Counted from the first letter of the stretch, positions 52,063 through 62,329 are shown. The stretch: DNA of 64,000 nucleotides from Pseudovibrio ascidiaceicola (GCF_900114245.1 NZ_FOSK01000005.1:248001-312000), one strand, 5' to 3'. The notes: a model not told the origin generated them from the letters alone. A program made the numbers and translations.

Positions 52063-53747
52063 GCGACTGCCTGAGCCTTTCCAAGCCAGTCAGCTGCAAA
52101 GATTTTTGCCGTCAGTGGCTTGGCGAAATGATAGCCTTGTGCATAGCAGCATTTGATATCTTTGAGCAGATCAACTTGCGTCAGGTTCTCTACGCCTTCG
52201 GCAATAACCTTCAGGTCGAGCAGGCTGGCCATTGCGGTGATCGCTTCAACAATATCTCGTGTGGCCTGATCTGCTTCCATTTTCTGCACAAAGCTATGGT
52301 CAATCTTGAGCTTGTCCAGCTTTTGCGTGCGCAGTTGCCAAAGCGCAGAGTGGCCGGTGCCAAAGTCATCAATAGCGATGATCATGCCTGCATTGGCAAG
52401 CGCATCCAGGTTGGCTTGAGTATGGCCTGCTTCATTGATGAATGCGGATTCACTCAGCTCGATCTCATAGATTTCTGGCGGGACTTCAAGGCTCTGCAGT
52501 AGAGCGAGGATTTCGACCACGCGATTTGGCTTTGCCAGCTCTCGCTCTGAAAGGTTGATCGCGATGCGGCCCGAAAACTCGAACCCTTCAGCAACCCACC
52601 GACGGTATTGGCAGGCTGTTTCGCGGAAGAGCCAGTCTGAGATATCGTCGATCATGTTCTGACATTCGGCAATTGGAATGAACTCAGAAGGCGAGATCGG
52701 ACCAAGGTCTGGGTCTTCCCAACGCATCAAAGCTTCAACGCCGTAAAGCTTGTCGTTTTTCAACTCTACAATTGGCTGGTATTTGAGGCGCAGGTTGCCT
52801 TCCTCAATCGCAGTTGTGAGCTTCTCGGAAATCAGCACCTTGCGTACGACGGCCTCTTCCATCTGGCAGGTATAGAAGCTGAAGCCGAGATTGTTGTATT
52901 TGGAATGGTACATGGCAATGTCGGCTTGCTTGAGCATGGTGCCGCTGGAGGCACCTGCCAGCTGGCTTACAGCCACGCCGATACTTGCAGATAAAATTGG
53001 AGATTGCTCGCCCAGATCAATTGGGGCGACCATTGCTGTTTCCAGACGATGAACAGTCATTTCCGCTTCTGCGTTGGACGTATCTCGCAGCAGAATAACA
53101 AACTCGTCGCCGCCAAGACGGGAGAGCAGGGCATTCTCGGGCAATACGCTCTCAAAGCGCTTTGCAGCTTGCACAAGAAACTGATCGCCGGCGTCATGCC
53201 CCAGTGTATCATTGATCTCTTTAAAGCGATCCAGATCCATATAAATGACAGCGCATTGATTTGAACCATCTTTGGTTGTCGCGACAGCTCTTTCCAATTC
53301 TTGCAGAAAATGCGCGCGGTTTGGCAGTCCAGTCAGAGCATCCGTGTAAGCGAGCTTGGAAAGTTCCTCTTCGCTTTCCTTTTTGGCCGTGATGTCTTTT
53401 TTGATCGCCAGATAGTACTTCTTGTTCGCGTTGCCGCCTTGCCACTCAACCGGAGAAATCTTGGAATGCTCAACGTATTCGGAGCCATCCTTGCGACGGT
53501 TTATGAACTCACCTTCCCACGGCTTGCCATCACCCAAAGTGGTCCAGAGATGATCAAAGGTTTCTGGAGGCGTTTTGCCGGAGCGCAGAAAGTCCAGATT
53601 ACGGCCAACAGCGTGTTCTGCGGAGTATCCGGTTGCTTTTTCAAACTGAGAATTCACATAGACAATTGTACCTTCATGATCTGCAACCATGATGGTTTCA
53701 GAACATTGCTCTACTGCAACTGACAGAAGCTCAGGAGGTACAGACAC
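52059..53747 (-). CDS. PAS-GGDEF-EAL cyclic-di-GMP signalling protein
   Basis: This 562-aa soluble protein has a PAS domain (about residues 10-115, DHEGTIVYVNSQFEKATGYS), a GGDEF domain with an intact RLGGDEF signature (about 209-215), and an EAL domain starting at GVEALMRWEDP (about 334-344). The EAL part carries ESAFINEAG, IAIDDFGTGHSALWQL and KIDHSFV, all needed for phosphodiesterase activity. It can in principle both make and break cyclic di-GMP, with PAS input. It starts with GTG (GAGGA upstream). No membrane helices. Targets are unknown; motility or adhesin control is plausible. Confidence 0.94.
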   Translation of the reverse strand: MSVPPELLSVAVEQCSETIMVADHEGTIVYVNSQFEKATGYSAEHAVGRNLDFLRSGKTPPETFDHLWTTLGDGKPWEGEFINRRKDGSEYVEHSKISPVEWQGGNANKKYYLAIKKDITAKKESEEELSKLAYTDALTGLPNRAHFLQELERAVATTKDGSNQCAVIYMDLDRFKEINDTLGHDAGDQFLVQAAKRFESVLPENALLSRLGGDEFVILLRDTSNAEAEMTVHRLETAMVAPIDLGEQSPILSASIGVAVSQLAGASSGTMLKQADIAMYHSKYNNLGFSFYTCQMEEAVVRKVLISEKLTTAIEEGNLRLKYQPIVELKNDKLYGVEALMRWEDPDLGPISPSEFIPIAECQNMIDDISDWLFRETACQYRRWVAEGFEFSGRIAINLSERELAKPNRVVEILALLQSLEVPPEIYEIELSESAFINEAGHTQANLDALANAGMIIAIDDFGTGHSALWQLRTQKLDKLKIDHSFVQKMEADQATRDIVEAITAMASLLDLKVIAEGVENLTQVDLLKDIKCCYAQGYHFAKPLTAKIFAADWLGKAQAVA

Positions 53748-54181
53748 AAGATCCTCGGCTAGACTCGAAATAAAATTGCATGCACTGAATAATTAAACTC
53801 AAAGACAATCGCAATGCTTCACTGCAGATAATTAAGGGAAAGATTTAGTTATAATTGTCTTTAATGTTTCGTTTAGGAATAATGAAATCTAAACACCAAA
53901 GTATATGTAAGTATTGGTGTGTATTTATATTATAAATTTTATTTATGCATCAGTACTGCTCACCGCACTTTTGCGCAACATCAAGTCTTATAGAGCACTT
54001 GGATTGAAATAGAATTTACATTCAACATCGTGTCGATGCCTCTTTGAGAATTTGGAAAAGAATATTTACCACTACATTTATAAATAGAGCTTTAGTTCTA
54101 ATTATTATTCATATGTTTCACAGAGTATACAAGGGTAGATTGTAGATCAAAAAAGGAGAGCATTTGCTCTCCTTTTGTTGA
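53748..54181. other. AT-rich intergenic region
   Basis: These 434 bp are strongly AT-rich, especially 53770-54120. They hold the promoter of the GGDEF-EAL gene and the terminator of the oxidoreductase operon. No coding signal or RNA gene is visible. Confidence 0.55.
54151..54176 (-). terminator. Rho-independent terminator of the fucoside operon
   Basis: On the minus strand, AAAAGGAGAGCA with TGCTCTCCTTTT and the following TT form a strong intrinsic terminator, six bases past the Gfo/Idh/MocA stop. It also reads as a terminator on the other strand. Confidence 0.9.
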
Positions 54182-55252
54182 TTATGCGTCCTGCAGCTGC
54201 GCAGATATCGGGATATCCCGACGTCCACCAGCCGTGCTGCTTTCAACGGCGAGGTCGAGCACTTGCTGAAGATTCGCTGCATGGCGGAAGGTTGGGTGGC
54301 CATTCACACCAGATTGCACGGCTTCCGCAAACTTGCGGTAGTTGTTTGGCGTTGGCGCTAGCTCAATCTGCTCCCATTCGGCCCTCTCAAGGTTTGGACC
54401 GGAGCAAACGAACAGTTCACCCAGACCACCTGTGTTGGTGACCTTGATGCCGCCTTTTGTGCCGTGAACCTGAAGATGCAGGTCGTTCATATGGCCAGAG
54501 GCAAAACGGCTGGCATGAACAACACCGACTGCGCCTGATGTGGTTTCGGCCATCATGGTGAAGCTGTCATTGGCATCCAGTTTGTACTCTCCAATCTGAT
54601 TGCCCGGTGCTTTATCAAAGGTCTTCAGGTGACAAGAGATAGACTGGTACGGCGCGCCAATCGCAAACCCGGCAAAGTCGAGAATGTGAATGCCAACGTC
54701 TCCCAAAACACCCAGTGACCCGTGCGCTTCAGAAAGGCGCCAAAGCCATTTCTCTTCCTTGTCCCAATGCCCCCATGCAGGCTGTGTCAGCCAACTTTGC
54801 AGGTAAGAGGCCTCGAAATGGCGGATTTCCCCAATTTCACCAGCTGCAATCAGTTCATGCGCTTTTTGCAACGCGGACACGTCGCGATAAGACAGGTTGA
54901 CCATGTTGATCAGGCCGGCCTTTTCGGCTGCAGTCGCCATTTCGTCAGCATCGGCAAAATTGCTTGCCAATGGCTTTTCGCAGAAGACGTGCTTGCCACC
55001 TGCCAGAAGCGGCATTGTGGTTGGGTGATGGACAGCATCAGGCGTGACGTTTGTCACTGCATCAAACTCGCCCCACGCAAGAGCGTCTTCCAGTGAGGTG
55101 AAGCGTTTAGCGATGTTATGTTCATCGCAGAAGGCAGTCAGGCGTTCTTCATTGCGATCAACACCGCCAACGATCTCAACACCATCAATTTCACCAAATT
55201 TGTTGGCATGGCTATTTGCCATGCCTCCGGTTCCTACAATAACGAGACGCAT
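54182..55252 (-). CDS. Gfo/Idh/MocA family oxidoreductase
   Basis: This 356-aa NAD(P)-dependent sugar oxidoreductase has the Rossmann motif GTGGMANSHANKF (about residues 7-19), TNVTPDAVHHPTT and the EKPLASNFADADEM region, whose EKP Lys is catalytic. The C-terminal domain is the usual beta-sheet substrate domain. Its ATG overlaps the ThuA stop (TGATG), so the two are coupled. In this operon it could oxidise a sugar released by the fucosidase, or a derivative of it. Confidence 0.9.
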   Translation of the reverse strand: MRLVIVGTGGMANSHANKFGEIDGVEIVGGVDRNEERLTAFCDEHNIAKRFTSLEDALAWGEFDAVTNVTPDAVHHPTTMPLLAGGKHVFCEKPLASNFADADEMATAAEKAGLINMVNLSYRDVSALQKAHELIAAGEIGEIRHFEASYLQSWLTQPAWGHWDKEEKWLWRLSEAHGSLGVLGDVGIHILDFAGFAIGAPYQSISCHLKTFDKAPGNQIGEYKLDANDSFTMMAETTSGAVGVVHASRFASGHMNDLHLQVHGTKGGIKVTNTGGLGELFVCSGPNLERAEWEQIELAPTPNNYRKFAEAVQSGVNGHPTFRHAANLQQVLDLAVESSTAGGRRDIPISAQLQDA

Positions 55253-56034
55253 CAACGAAACCCTTCCTCACCTGCTTCATGAAGGCGTGGTCCGCGTTCT
55301 TCAATTTTCTCTGGCGCTTCATCTACTGGCACGTTTGGCGCCGCGTTCGGGTCTGCCACACGTGGTTGCGGGTTGTAGGCCCACTTTACGCCGTTGGCGA
55401 TAACGCGCTGTACGGTTTCGTTGTGGTATGTCGGGTATGTCTCATGGCCTGGGCGGAAATAGAAGATGTTGCCCGCGCCGCGCTTGTAAGTCAGGCCGGA
55501 ACGGAAGACTTCCCCGCCCTGGAACCAGCTGATGAAGACAGTTTCAAGAGGCTCCGGCACACCAAATGGCTCGCCATACATTTCTTCGTTTTCAAGCTCA
55601 AAGCTGTCTGGAATGCCAGCAGTGATTGGGTGGTTGCGGGATGTAACCCAAAGACGTTCACGCTCGCCAGCTTCGCGCCATGTCAGGTTACAAGGTGCAC
55701 CCATCAGGCGCTTGAACGGTTTTGCAAAGTGCGCAGAGTGCAGGAAGATCATGCCCATGCCAGACCAGACACGTTCACATACACGTTCAACGATTTCGTC
55801 GGAAACGTCTCCGTGCGCTGCATGGCCCCACCAGATCAGAACATCTGTGTCTGCAAGACGTTCCTCGGTCAGGCCGTGCTCTGGATCTTGCAAAGTTGCA
55901 GAGGTTGCAGAAATTTCTGGATCATTGTTCAAAGCAGCAGCAATGTGATTGTGCATCCCATCAGGATAGATGTCGGCAACAACTTTGTTCTTTTGCTCGT
56001 GGACGTTTTCGCCCCAGACAATGGTCTTAATCAT
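55252..56034 (-). CDS. ThuA family protein
   Basis: This 260-aa protein has the ThuA domain (class I glutaminase amidotransferase-like fold): [43 protein letters not shown] and [30 protein letters not shown]. ThuA of rhizobia is linked to 3-keto-disaccharide metabolism in trehalose use, in partnership with Gfo/Idh/MocA-type ThuB. The same ThuA plus dehydrogenase pair occurs here, though in a fucosidase operon. GGA lies before ATG 56034. Exact chemistry not known. Confidence 0.88.
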   Translation of the reverse strand: MIKTIVWGENVHEQKNKVVADIYPDGMHNHIAAALNNDPEISATSATLQDPEHGLTEERLADTDVLIWWGHAAHGDVSDEIVERVCERVWSGMGMIFLHSAHFAKPFKRLMGAPCNLTWREAGERERLWVTSRNHPITAGIPDSFELENEEMYGEPFGVPEPLETVFISWFQGGEVFRSGLTYKRGAGNIFYFRPGHETYPTYHNETVQRVIANGVKWAYNPQPRVADPNAAPNVPVDEAPEKIEERGPRLHEAGEEGFR

Positions 56035-56360
56035 TGGCGTATTCCGATAGATGTGGAGTGTCTTGCCTGAGGACCAGACAAAACGGAGATATGGAAAGGG
56101 CCTTCCCCATTGCGAGAAAGACTGCGGACTTGTTCATTTTTTTAGGTGCGATGCTATCGCGTCTTGGGACCGCAGAACGCGGTTGACTTCAACTCTGCTT
56201 CAACCTTGGTATGAAATGCCAATGAAATATCAAGAAATTCACCGAAACATTTGTTGCAGTGCAACCGATTTACTGCGAACTGTAGAATCCGTCTAAGTAA
56301 CGCAAAGTTCTCACTCGAATTCTACAATTAGTTATCTCATTTTCTAGCAGATTTTACGGA
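56035..56360. other. Gap between the fucosidase and ThuA genes
   Basis: These 326 bp separate two minus-strand genes of the same locus. There is no open frame of note and no strong terminator. The stretch nearest the fucosidase stop (56280-56350) is AT-rich. A second promoter for the ThuA-oxidoreductase pair could lie here, but I see no clear -35/-10. Confidence 0.5.
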
Positions 56361-58868
56361 CTAGGAGACCAGTAAGGCCTCGTCAAAGGCCAGTGCCAAC
56401 GTTTCTCCCGCGATAGTTTTTTGTGTCGCCACATAAAGTTGTAGGGTCTGATCAAAGGTTGACCCCTTAAAAGAGGCCTTACAAAGCACAGTCAGATTAC
56501 CCCCACGATGGCTGGTGATTTGGGCCAGAGTTGGTTTGTTATCTTCCCAGACAAGATCGACCTCGAAACCGCCACGGCCACGCAGACCGCGAACTTCCCC
56601 TTTCGGCCACACGCTTGGCAAAGCAGGCAAGAGTTCAATGCCGTTGTGGGTCGTGTTCATCAGCATTTCAGCAACGCCGCGCGTGTAACCAAAATTACCG
56701 TCGATCTGAAATGGCGGATGAGCGATCATGAGGTTGCCATAAAGGCCGCCATCTTCACTCTTCGGTGCTTCATTCTCCACGCGGTTGAACATGTTATGGA
56801 TGATCTTGTAGGCATGATCTCCATCACCAACACGGGCCCAGAGGCAGATCTTCCAGCCCATACTCCAGCCGGTTGCCAGACCTCCGCGGATCTCAAGTGA
56901 GCGTACGGAAGCTCTCAGCAACTCTGGTGTGTCTTTACCGATCTGGTCACAAGGGAATAAGCCATAGAGGTGAGACAAGTGGCGGTGTGTTGGTAGGAAC
57001 TCTTTGAAATCCTGAGACCATTCCTGCACCTGACCTTGAGCTCCGATCTGGTAAGGTAGCAACCGGGCAGCCTTCGTCTCCAGGATTTCTGCAAGAACTT
57101 CATCTAGTCCCAGAAGTCGGGCCGCTGCAGCGGTATTGTTGAAGGTCTCACGGATGATCGCACAGTCCATGGTACTGCCCTGATCGACTGTGATGACGTG
57201 CCCATCTTCGTCGAGATATCGGTTCTCCGGACTGGTACTGACTTTGGGTACCAGGTAGCCATTCTTGTTCTCACAGAGCCACCACTCGTAAAACGCAGCG
57301 GCCGACTTCATCAGCGGATAAGCGCGATTCTTCAGGAATTCTGTGTTGTTAGTGTAAAGAAAGTGCTCCCACATATGAGAGAGCAACCATCCCGCTGCCA
57401 TGGGCCAGAACGCGGAGGCTGGGTCACAAGGAGAGGGCACACTGTCACGCCAGATGGTGGTGTTGTGGAACGCGCACCATCCAGGAGCATTAAACATTGT
57501 TTTGGCCGTACGAGCTCCTGAGACTGCCAGTTCCTCAATAAGCATGAACAGTGGCTCATGCAGTTCGGAAAGTCCTGTGATTTCAGCTGGCCAGTAGTTC
57601 ATCTCCAGATTGATGTTCATCGTGTAATTGGAGGACCACTGAGGGCGGCGCAGGTTGTTCCAGATGCCTTGCAGGTTCGGTGGCTGACTGCCAGCGCGAG
57701 ATGATGCGATCAACAAATAGCGGCCATACTGGAACTGCAACGCAGCGAGCGCTGGGTCGCCTTTGTCCTGAAACTGCTCCAACCGCGTGCTGGTCGGCAA
57801 GTTCGGAACGTCGCCATTGCCTAGTTTAAGCGATACGCGATCAAACAGCTTCAACACATCATCTGTGTGTTTTTGCAGCATATCTTCATAGGAGGCAGAG
57901 CTTGCTTTTTCCAAAGTGCTTTTCACGATCGGTGTAGGATCTTTTCCTTCGCGGCTTGGGCTTTTGTCTGGCCCGTTGAAGCTTGTTGCCATGGCAATGC
58001 GAAGGGTAACAGCTGTCGCGCCTTCAACATTCAGTTCACCGCGTTCCGGGCGAATATTCCCTCCCTCTAACTTAACAGCAAGGCCTGCTTCAAAGTACGT
58101 GCCTTCTCCCAAGCCATCTTCGCTATAAACGATACCGCCCCGATGTCCGTCCTGCTCATTCTCAGCAAAGGGTCTAAGTTTGCCATCGGTGCCAAAGATC
58201 TCAGGGTTTCGGTACTGCTCCTGATCATGCTCAATGCGCTCAATCACTCGGCTGCTGGTAAAGGCTGGCGCTTGTCCGCGAAGGTGCAGACGGGTGTTAT
58301 CAGCTTCAAGCGTCGCGCGGCATGTTGGGTGCGGGCTGTCATAGCGCAGGCTGAAGGAGAGTGTGCCCGGCTTGTCGGTTGTCAGGCGAACGACAATGAC
58401 ATTATCCGGATAGCTGGCAAAGCTGGTGCGCTCGTACTTCACACCGGCTTGCTCATAACTCTCATGATGTAATGAATGACGGATATCCAATGCGCGGTGA
58501 TAGTTGGATACTTCGCCTTGGTCTGCCATCGTGATGAACAGATTGCCGACTGGTTGGTAAGCTTGACCTTGTCGTCCCGTCCAGTTCTTACGCACGAACT
58601 CTTGCGCCTCAAAGAGTTTTCCGTCTCTCAAAAGCTTTTCAGCATGGTCAATTTGATCCGCAATTTCTGGAACGGGGTAAATACGCGTTGGTTCACCCGA
58701 ATAAAGCGTATCTTCGTTGAGGTGAATGCGGGCGTTTAACGGGTTGCCATAGACCATTGCGCCGAGGTGACCATTTCCGAGTGGCAAGGCCTCGTTCCAG
58801 TGAGCGGCGGATGTATCGTACCAGAGCGTATGAGCGGGATCGGCATTTGGAAAGAAATCTGTAATCAT
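56361..58868 (-). CDS. GH95 alpha-L-fucosidase
   Basis: This 835-aa glycoside hydrolase cleaves alpha-1,2-linked L-fucose (or a related galactoside) by inversion. LWYDTSAAHWNEALPLGNGHLGAMVYGNP opens the family's N-terminal super-sandwich domain, with IHLNEDTLYSGEP right after. The (alpha/alpha)6 catalytic barrel spans about residues 330-700; PPNLQGIWNN (about 399-408), the YTMNINLEMNYWPAEITGLSELHEPLF region and DGNFGYTRGVAEMLM are typical. There is no signal peptide, so the substrate must be imported. It follows the LacI gene by 11 bp. Confidence 0.93.
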   Translation of the reverse strand: MITDFFPNADPAHTLWYDTSAAHWNEALPLGNGHLGAMVYGNPLNARIHLNEDTLYSGEPTRIYPVPEIADQIDHAEKLLRDGKLFEAQEFVRKNWTGRQGQAYQPVGNLFITMADQGEVSNYHRALDIRHSLHHESYEQAGVKYERTSFASYPDNVIVVRLTTDKPGTLSFSLRYDSPHPTCRATLEADNTRLHLRGQAPAFTSSRVIERIEHDQEQYRNPEIFGTDGKLRPFAENEQDGHRGGIVYSEDGLGEGTYFEAGLAVKLEGGNIRPERGELNVEGATAVTLRIAMATSFNGPDKSPSREGKDPTPIVKSTLEKASSASYEDMLQKHTDDVLKLFDRVSLKLGNGDVPNLPTSTRLEQFQDKGDPALAALQFQYGRYLLIASSRAGSQPPNLQGIWNNLRRPQWSSNYTMNINLEMNYWPAEITGLSELHEPLFMLIEELAVSGARTAKTMFNAPGWCAFHNTTIWRDSVPSPCDPASAFWPMAAGWLLSHMWEHFLYTNNTEFLKNRAYPLMKSAAAFYEWWLCENKNGYLVPKVSTSPENRYLDEDGHVITVDQGSTMDCAIIRETFNNTAAAARLLGLDEVLAEILETKAARLLPYQIGAQGQVQEWSQDFKEFLPTHRHLSHLYGLFPCDQIGKDTPELLRASVRSLEIRGGLATGWSMGWKICLWARVGDGDHAYKIIHNMFNRVENEAPKSEDGGLYGNLMIAHPPFQIDGNFGYTRGVAEMLMNTTHNGIELLPALPSVWPKGEVRGLRGRGGFEVDLVWEDNKPTLAQITSHRGGNLTVLCKASFKGSTFDQTLQLYVATQKTIAGETLALAFDEALLVS

Positions 58869-58879
58869 GATGAAATGTC

Positions 58880-59908
58880 CTAGGAAGTACGGGCGGGTCC
58901 GGAGCTGTCTCGAACCTTCAAAATGTTGGAAATGGAAATGGAGCGAGGTGGGATTGTGGGGTCTTCAATGGCGGAAAGCAGCAGTTTTCCAGTTGCTTCA
59001 CCGAGGGCATCAATGGGTTGGGAAACCGTAGTCAGGCGGGGATGCATGGAGGAGGCGACATAGCTGTCGTCATATCCAATGATCGAAAGGTCTGAGGGGA
59101 CGGAGAGGTTCATCTCCTGCGCTGCATGAAGAGCCCCGGCAGCGAGCAGGTCTGTTGTCCCGAAGATGGCCTTGATGCCGGGTGAAGCCTTTAGCAGAGC
59201 ACGTGTGGCTTCAAATCCAAAGGCGACCTGATCTTTCGCATTGTCCCGTCTGATGTGAAGCTCAACGGGCTCTGGAAACTTTGCAATTGCGCGCTGAACG
59301 GCTGCCAGGCGCAAGTCATGCGGGCCTTCCGTATGCCACGGTTCAAACGGCAACAACATGCCGATGGAGCGGTGACCCAACTCAAGCAGATGCTGAATGG
59401 CGATGTGTCCACCCTGCACATTGTTGAGGTTGGCGTGAAACTGCAACGGATCGACGGGATAACTTTCCACCAGAACGCAGGCCACATTCGCTTTTTCAAG
59501 ACGATGGATAAGAGAAGGGATGTGCGAGGTGTCTTTAAATGGTCGCAGCAGAATACCGCCAACGCGCATGTCGAGCAGAAACTCAATCTGCTCCTTTTCC
59601 ATTGCCCGCTCACCGTAGGTGTTGCTCATGATCGTAGTGAAGCCATGATTGAAGAGCGTGTCTTCGGCAGCATCTGCGAAAATTGAACTGAAGTGTGTGC
59701 TGTGATCAGTCTGCAGAATACCGACGATGCGAGTTTCTTTTTGCCGCAAACTGCTGGCCAGCTTGTTGGGCCGATAATCCAACTCAAGGATGGCTTGCTG
59801 AACTTTTTCTCGGGTTTTGGCATTCACTGGGCCGGTGTTGTTGACGACCCGCGACACCGTGGCCGTGGATACGCCTGCTACCTCAGCTACACGACGAATA
59901 TCTGTCAT
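58880..59908 (-). CDS. LacI family transcriptional regulator
   Basis: This 342-aa repressor-type protein has an N-terminal helix-turn-helix (VAEVAGVSTATVSRVVNNTGPVNAKTREKVQQAI, about residues 6-39) and hinge (RPNKLASSLRQ), then a periplasmic-binding-protein-like sugar domain. It lies at the head of the fucosidase operon and divergent from the ABC importer, so it probably controls both. It should respond to a sugar freed from the imported oligosaccharide. GAGG precedes the ATG. Confidence 0.93.
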   Translation of the reverse strand: MTDIRRVAEVAGVSTATVSRVVNNTGPVNAKTREKVQQAILELDYRPNKLASSLRQKETRIVGILQTDHSTHFSSIFADAAEDTLFNHGFTTIMSNTYGERAMEKEQIEFLLDMRVGGILLRPFKDTSHIPSLIHRLEKANVACVLVESYPVDPLQFHANLNNVQGGHIAIQHLLELGHRSIGMLLPFEPWHTEGPHDLRLAAVQRAIAKFPEPVELHIRRDNAKDQVAFGFEATRALLKASPGIKAIFGTTDLLAAGALHAAQEMNLSVPSDLSIIGYDDSYVASSMHPRLTTVSQPIDALGEATGKLLLSAIEDPTIPPRSISISNILKVRDSSGPARTS

Positions 59909-60301
59909 GCCAAAAAAGTCCTCGCGAAAATATATTATTATGTAACACTCATAAGAGCGTGGGAACGGGTCTCTATGAATCAGAGTTTCATAAAACAGTC
60001 ATGTAAAAATACAACCAAAAACATGTAAACGTTACACTTTGATATTTCATGGCTGCGATTTATGGGTTTATACTAATTTTCGGGGCGTAACAAGTGAAAT
60101 TGAAACTCACAACTGTTGCAATTCTGCGAATAATATAGATCACCTAGGGGTGTCGGTATGGGAGGAGACCTGCTGGCAAGCTTCAATATAAGACGCCGAT
60201 TCGTCATATGAGTGTCATGTGTAGAAGCAAAAAAGTGAAAAGGATTACAGTGATTCCAATTGCTGGTAGTCTTTACACAAAGCTTGCGGAGGAATTTTGC
60301 A
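59909..60301. other. Divergent control region of the fucoside locus
   Basis: These 393 bp separate the LacI and ABC importer genes. A candidate LacI operator lies at 60024-60036, and TATACT at 60069-60074 could be the -10 box of the importer promoter. GGAGGA at 60289-60294 is the ribosome site of the importer gene. Confidence 0.6.
60024..60036. promoter_or_regulatory. Candidate LacI-type operator
   Basis: TGTAAACGTTACA is symmetric apart from its central three bases (TGTAA, ACG, TTACA) and has the central CG expected of LacI/PurR-family operators. It sits between the LacI gene and the importer, close to a possible TATACT promoter box. Confidence 0.5.
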
Positions 60302-62257
60302 ATGAGTTTGAAACGTAGTCGGCAAATGGTTTTCGGCGGAGCAGTGAGCGCGCTGGCCCTTGTGGCAGCCACAGCAGCAGCTTCTGCCAATCAATGTTCA
60401 GCATATAATCAGGCCCCACTTCTGGACCAGATGTCGGGTCTGCCAACTGTTGCCGAGCGCTTGCCGGTTAATCCACTCGTTGTTGACGGGATTGAGGGCA
60501 TTGGCACCTATGGCGGTGAGATGACCGACGTTTATGCCGGTTCGCGTATCGGTGATTACCGTCGTTACGGATACGACCCACTTGTACGCTGGAGCCCGGA
60601 TGGCTCTGAGGTCCTGCCCAACATCGCTGAGAGCTGGGACATCTCTGCGGATGCGACCACCTACACCTTCAAACTGCGCGAAGGCCTGAAATGGTCTGAC
60701 GGCAAGCCGTTTTCTGCCAAGGACATCCAGTTCTGGTGGGACCACATTGAAACCAACCGCGAGATCAACCCGAAGGGGCCTCGCAAGATGTTCATCGTCA
60801 ATGGCGAAGAAGCGAAGGTTGAAGCGCTGGACGACACAACAGTGCGGTTCTCCTGGAGCCAGCCAAACGGTGTCTTCATGCTGGATATGGCATCCCCATA
60901 TGGTCAACGCGTAGTTCAGTTTGCTGAGCACTACGTTAAAGACTTCATGAAAGACCTGAATCCCGACGGCGTTGCCAAGATGATGGCAGATGCGGGGGAG
61001 GCTGACTTCGGCAAATGGTGGCTGGGCCGCATCGGCACCTACGGCAAAAACGCCGAGCACAACGACCCTGATCGCCCAACCATGCTTGCATGGCGTCCGA
61101 TGGAAGTGGTTCTTGGCAAAGAGCGGTTCACCTTTGAGCGCAACCCGTATTACTGGAAAGTCGACAGCTCCTGCAACCAGCTGCCTTATATCGACAAGCG
61201 CACATGGGTACTGGCGAAAGATCCGGAAGTTGCGCTGCTGAAAACCGTACAGGGCGAGATCGACATCTCTCCGCGCAACATTTCAACGCCGCCAAACCGC
61301 TCTGTTTTCTTCGACAACAAAGAGCGCGGTGAATACCGCCTCGTGACGGCAAACAGCTGTAACTACAACAATGCTCAGTTCATGTTTGCTATGAACCACC
61401 CTGACCCGGTCAAGGCGCAGGTGTTCCAGAGCAAAGACTTCCGTATTGGTCTGTCACTTGCCATGGACCGCGACCTGATCATTGATGCAGTGTATCTCGG
61501 GCAGGGGGAGCCATATCAGGTCAGCCCGCGTCCTGAATCGCCGTATTACAACGATCAGCTGGCGCGCCAGTATACTGAGTTCGATCCTGATCTGGCCGCG
61601 GAACATCTCGATAAGATCTTACCGATGGGCCCAGATGGCAAGCGTGTCGGCCCTGATGGCAAGCCATTCAAGTTCATTGTTCATGTGAACGAAGGCTTCC
61701 GCCCGGACTGGGTGGATATGATGCAGATCATCGCGAAAGACTGGCAGGAGCAGGGTCTTGAGGTTGTGGTGAGCGTGGCCAGTGATGAGATCCACATGGC
61801 AACACTGGGTCGTGCTGACAAAGAGATCACCATCTGGGTGGGTGAAAATGGCTGCGGCCAGTTCCCACTGGTGAACCTTGAGCGCCTGACCAACTTCAAA
61901 GAGCATGGCAACTGGGAAGGCTGGGATGCATGGCATGACCTGAAAAAGGATGCCAACGCAACCGTTCGTGAGGGCGTTGTACCAACCGAGCCGCCAGCAG
62001 GCGTGAAGCGCATGTACGAAATTACTGATCTGGTGCCAACCAAGGTGGGTGATGAGCAAACGGCGCTGATGGAAGAGTTCATGCAGCTTTCTGCAGACAA
62101 CTTCCTGTCCATGGGCATTGCGTTGCCGGGCGGTGGTTTCCGCTCCATCAGCAACAAGCTGCGTAATGTGCCTGACACACTGTTGGAAGGCTGGCTGTAT
62201 CCGGGTCCTGCACCTGTGAACTTCTCCAGCTTCTACATCGATCCTTCCAAGAAGTAA
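60302..62257 (+). CDS. ABC importer substrate-binding protein, family 5 (SBP_bac_5)
   Basis: This 651-aa periplasmic protein has a signal peptide (about residues 1-29, ending ASA-NQ). The mature protein shows the family 5 (peptide/nickel-type) fold: PLVRWSPDGSEVLPNIAESWDISADATTYTFKLREGLKWSDGKPF (about 95-145) is diagnostic. FERNPYYWKVD and SLAMDRDLIIDAVYLGQG are also typical. Family 5 proteins bind peptides, but some rhizobial and thermophile members bind oligosaccharides. The neighbouring fucosidase suggests a sugar ligand here. GGAGGA precedes the ATG at 60302. Confidence 0.92.
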   Translation: MSLKRSRQMVFGGAVSALALVAATAAASANQCSAYNQAPLLDQMSGLPTVAERLPVNPLVVDGIEGIGTYGGEMTDVYAGSRIGDYRRYGYDPLVRWSPDGSEVLPNIAESWDISADATTYTFKLREGLKWSDGKPFSAKDIQFWWDHIETNREINPKGPRKMFIVNGEEAKVEALDDTTVRFSWSQPNGVFMLDMASPYGQRVVQFAEHYVKDFMKDLNPDGVAKMMADAGEADFGKWWLGRIGTYGKNAEHNDPDRPTMLAWRPMEVVLGKERFTFERNPYYWKVDSSCNQLPYIDKRTWVLAKDPEVALLKTVQGEIDISPRNISTPPNRSVFFDNKERGEYRLVTANSCNYNNAQFMFAMNHPDPVKAQVFQSKDFRIGLSLAMDRDLIIDAVYLGQGEPYQVSPRPESPYYNDQLARQYTEFDPDLAAEHLDKILPMGPDGKRVGPDGKPFKFIVHVNEGFRPDWVDMMQIIAKDWQEQGLEVVVSVASDEIHMATLGRADKEITIWVGENGCGQFPLVNLERLTNFKEHGNWEGWDAWHDLKKDANATVREGVVPTEPPAGVKRMYEITDLVPTKVGDEQTALMEEFMQLSADNFLSMGIALPGGGFRSISNKLRNVPDTLLEGWLYPGPAPVNFSSFYIDPSKK

Positions 62258-62277
62258 TCGATCGCCTGAACCAAACT

Positions 62278-62299
62278 GCCCCTCCTCGCGTGGAGGGGC
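62278..62299 (+). promoter_or_regulatory. Intercistronic hairpin between binding-protein and permease genes
   Basis: GCCCCTCC and GGAGGGGC form a perfect 8-bp stem with loop TCGCGT, 20 bases after the stop. It has no T run. Such hairpins often protect the binding-protein message so that more of it is made than of the permeases. Confidence 0.65.
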
Positions 62300-62329
62300 A
62301 GAGCCTTGCAACTAGGATATCTGCTTTAA

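Noticed and set aside
55279-56070. A 263-codon open frame opposite ThuA
   Set aside because: Hydrophobic and Cys-rich product without motifs, antisense to a clear ThuA gene.
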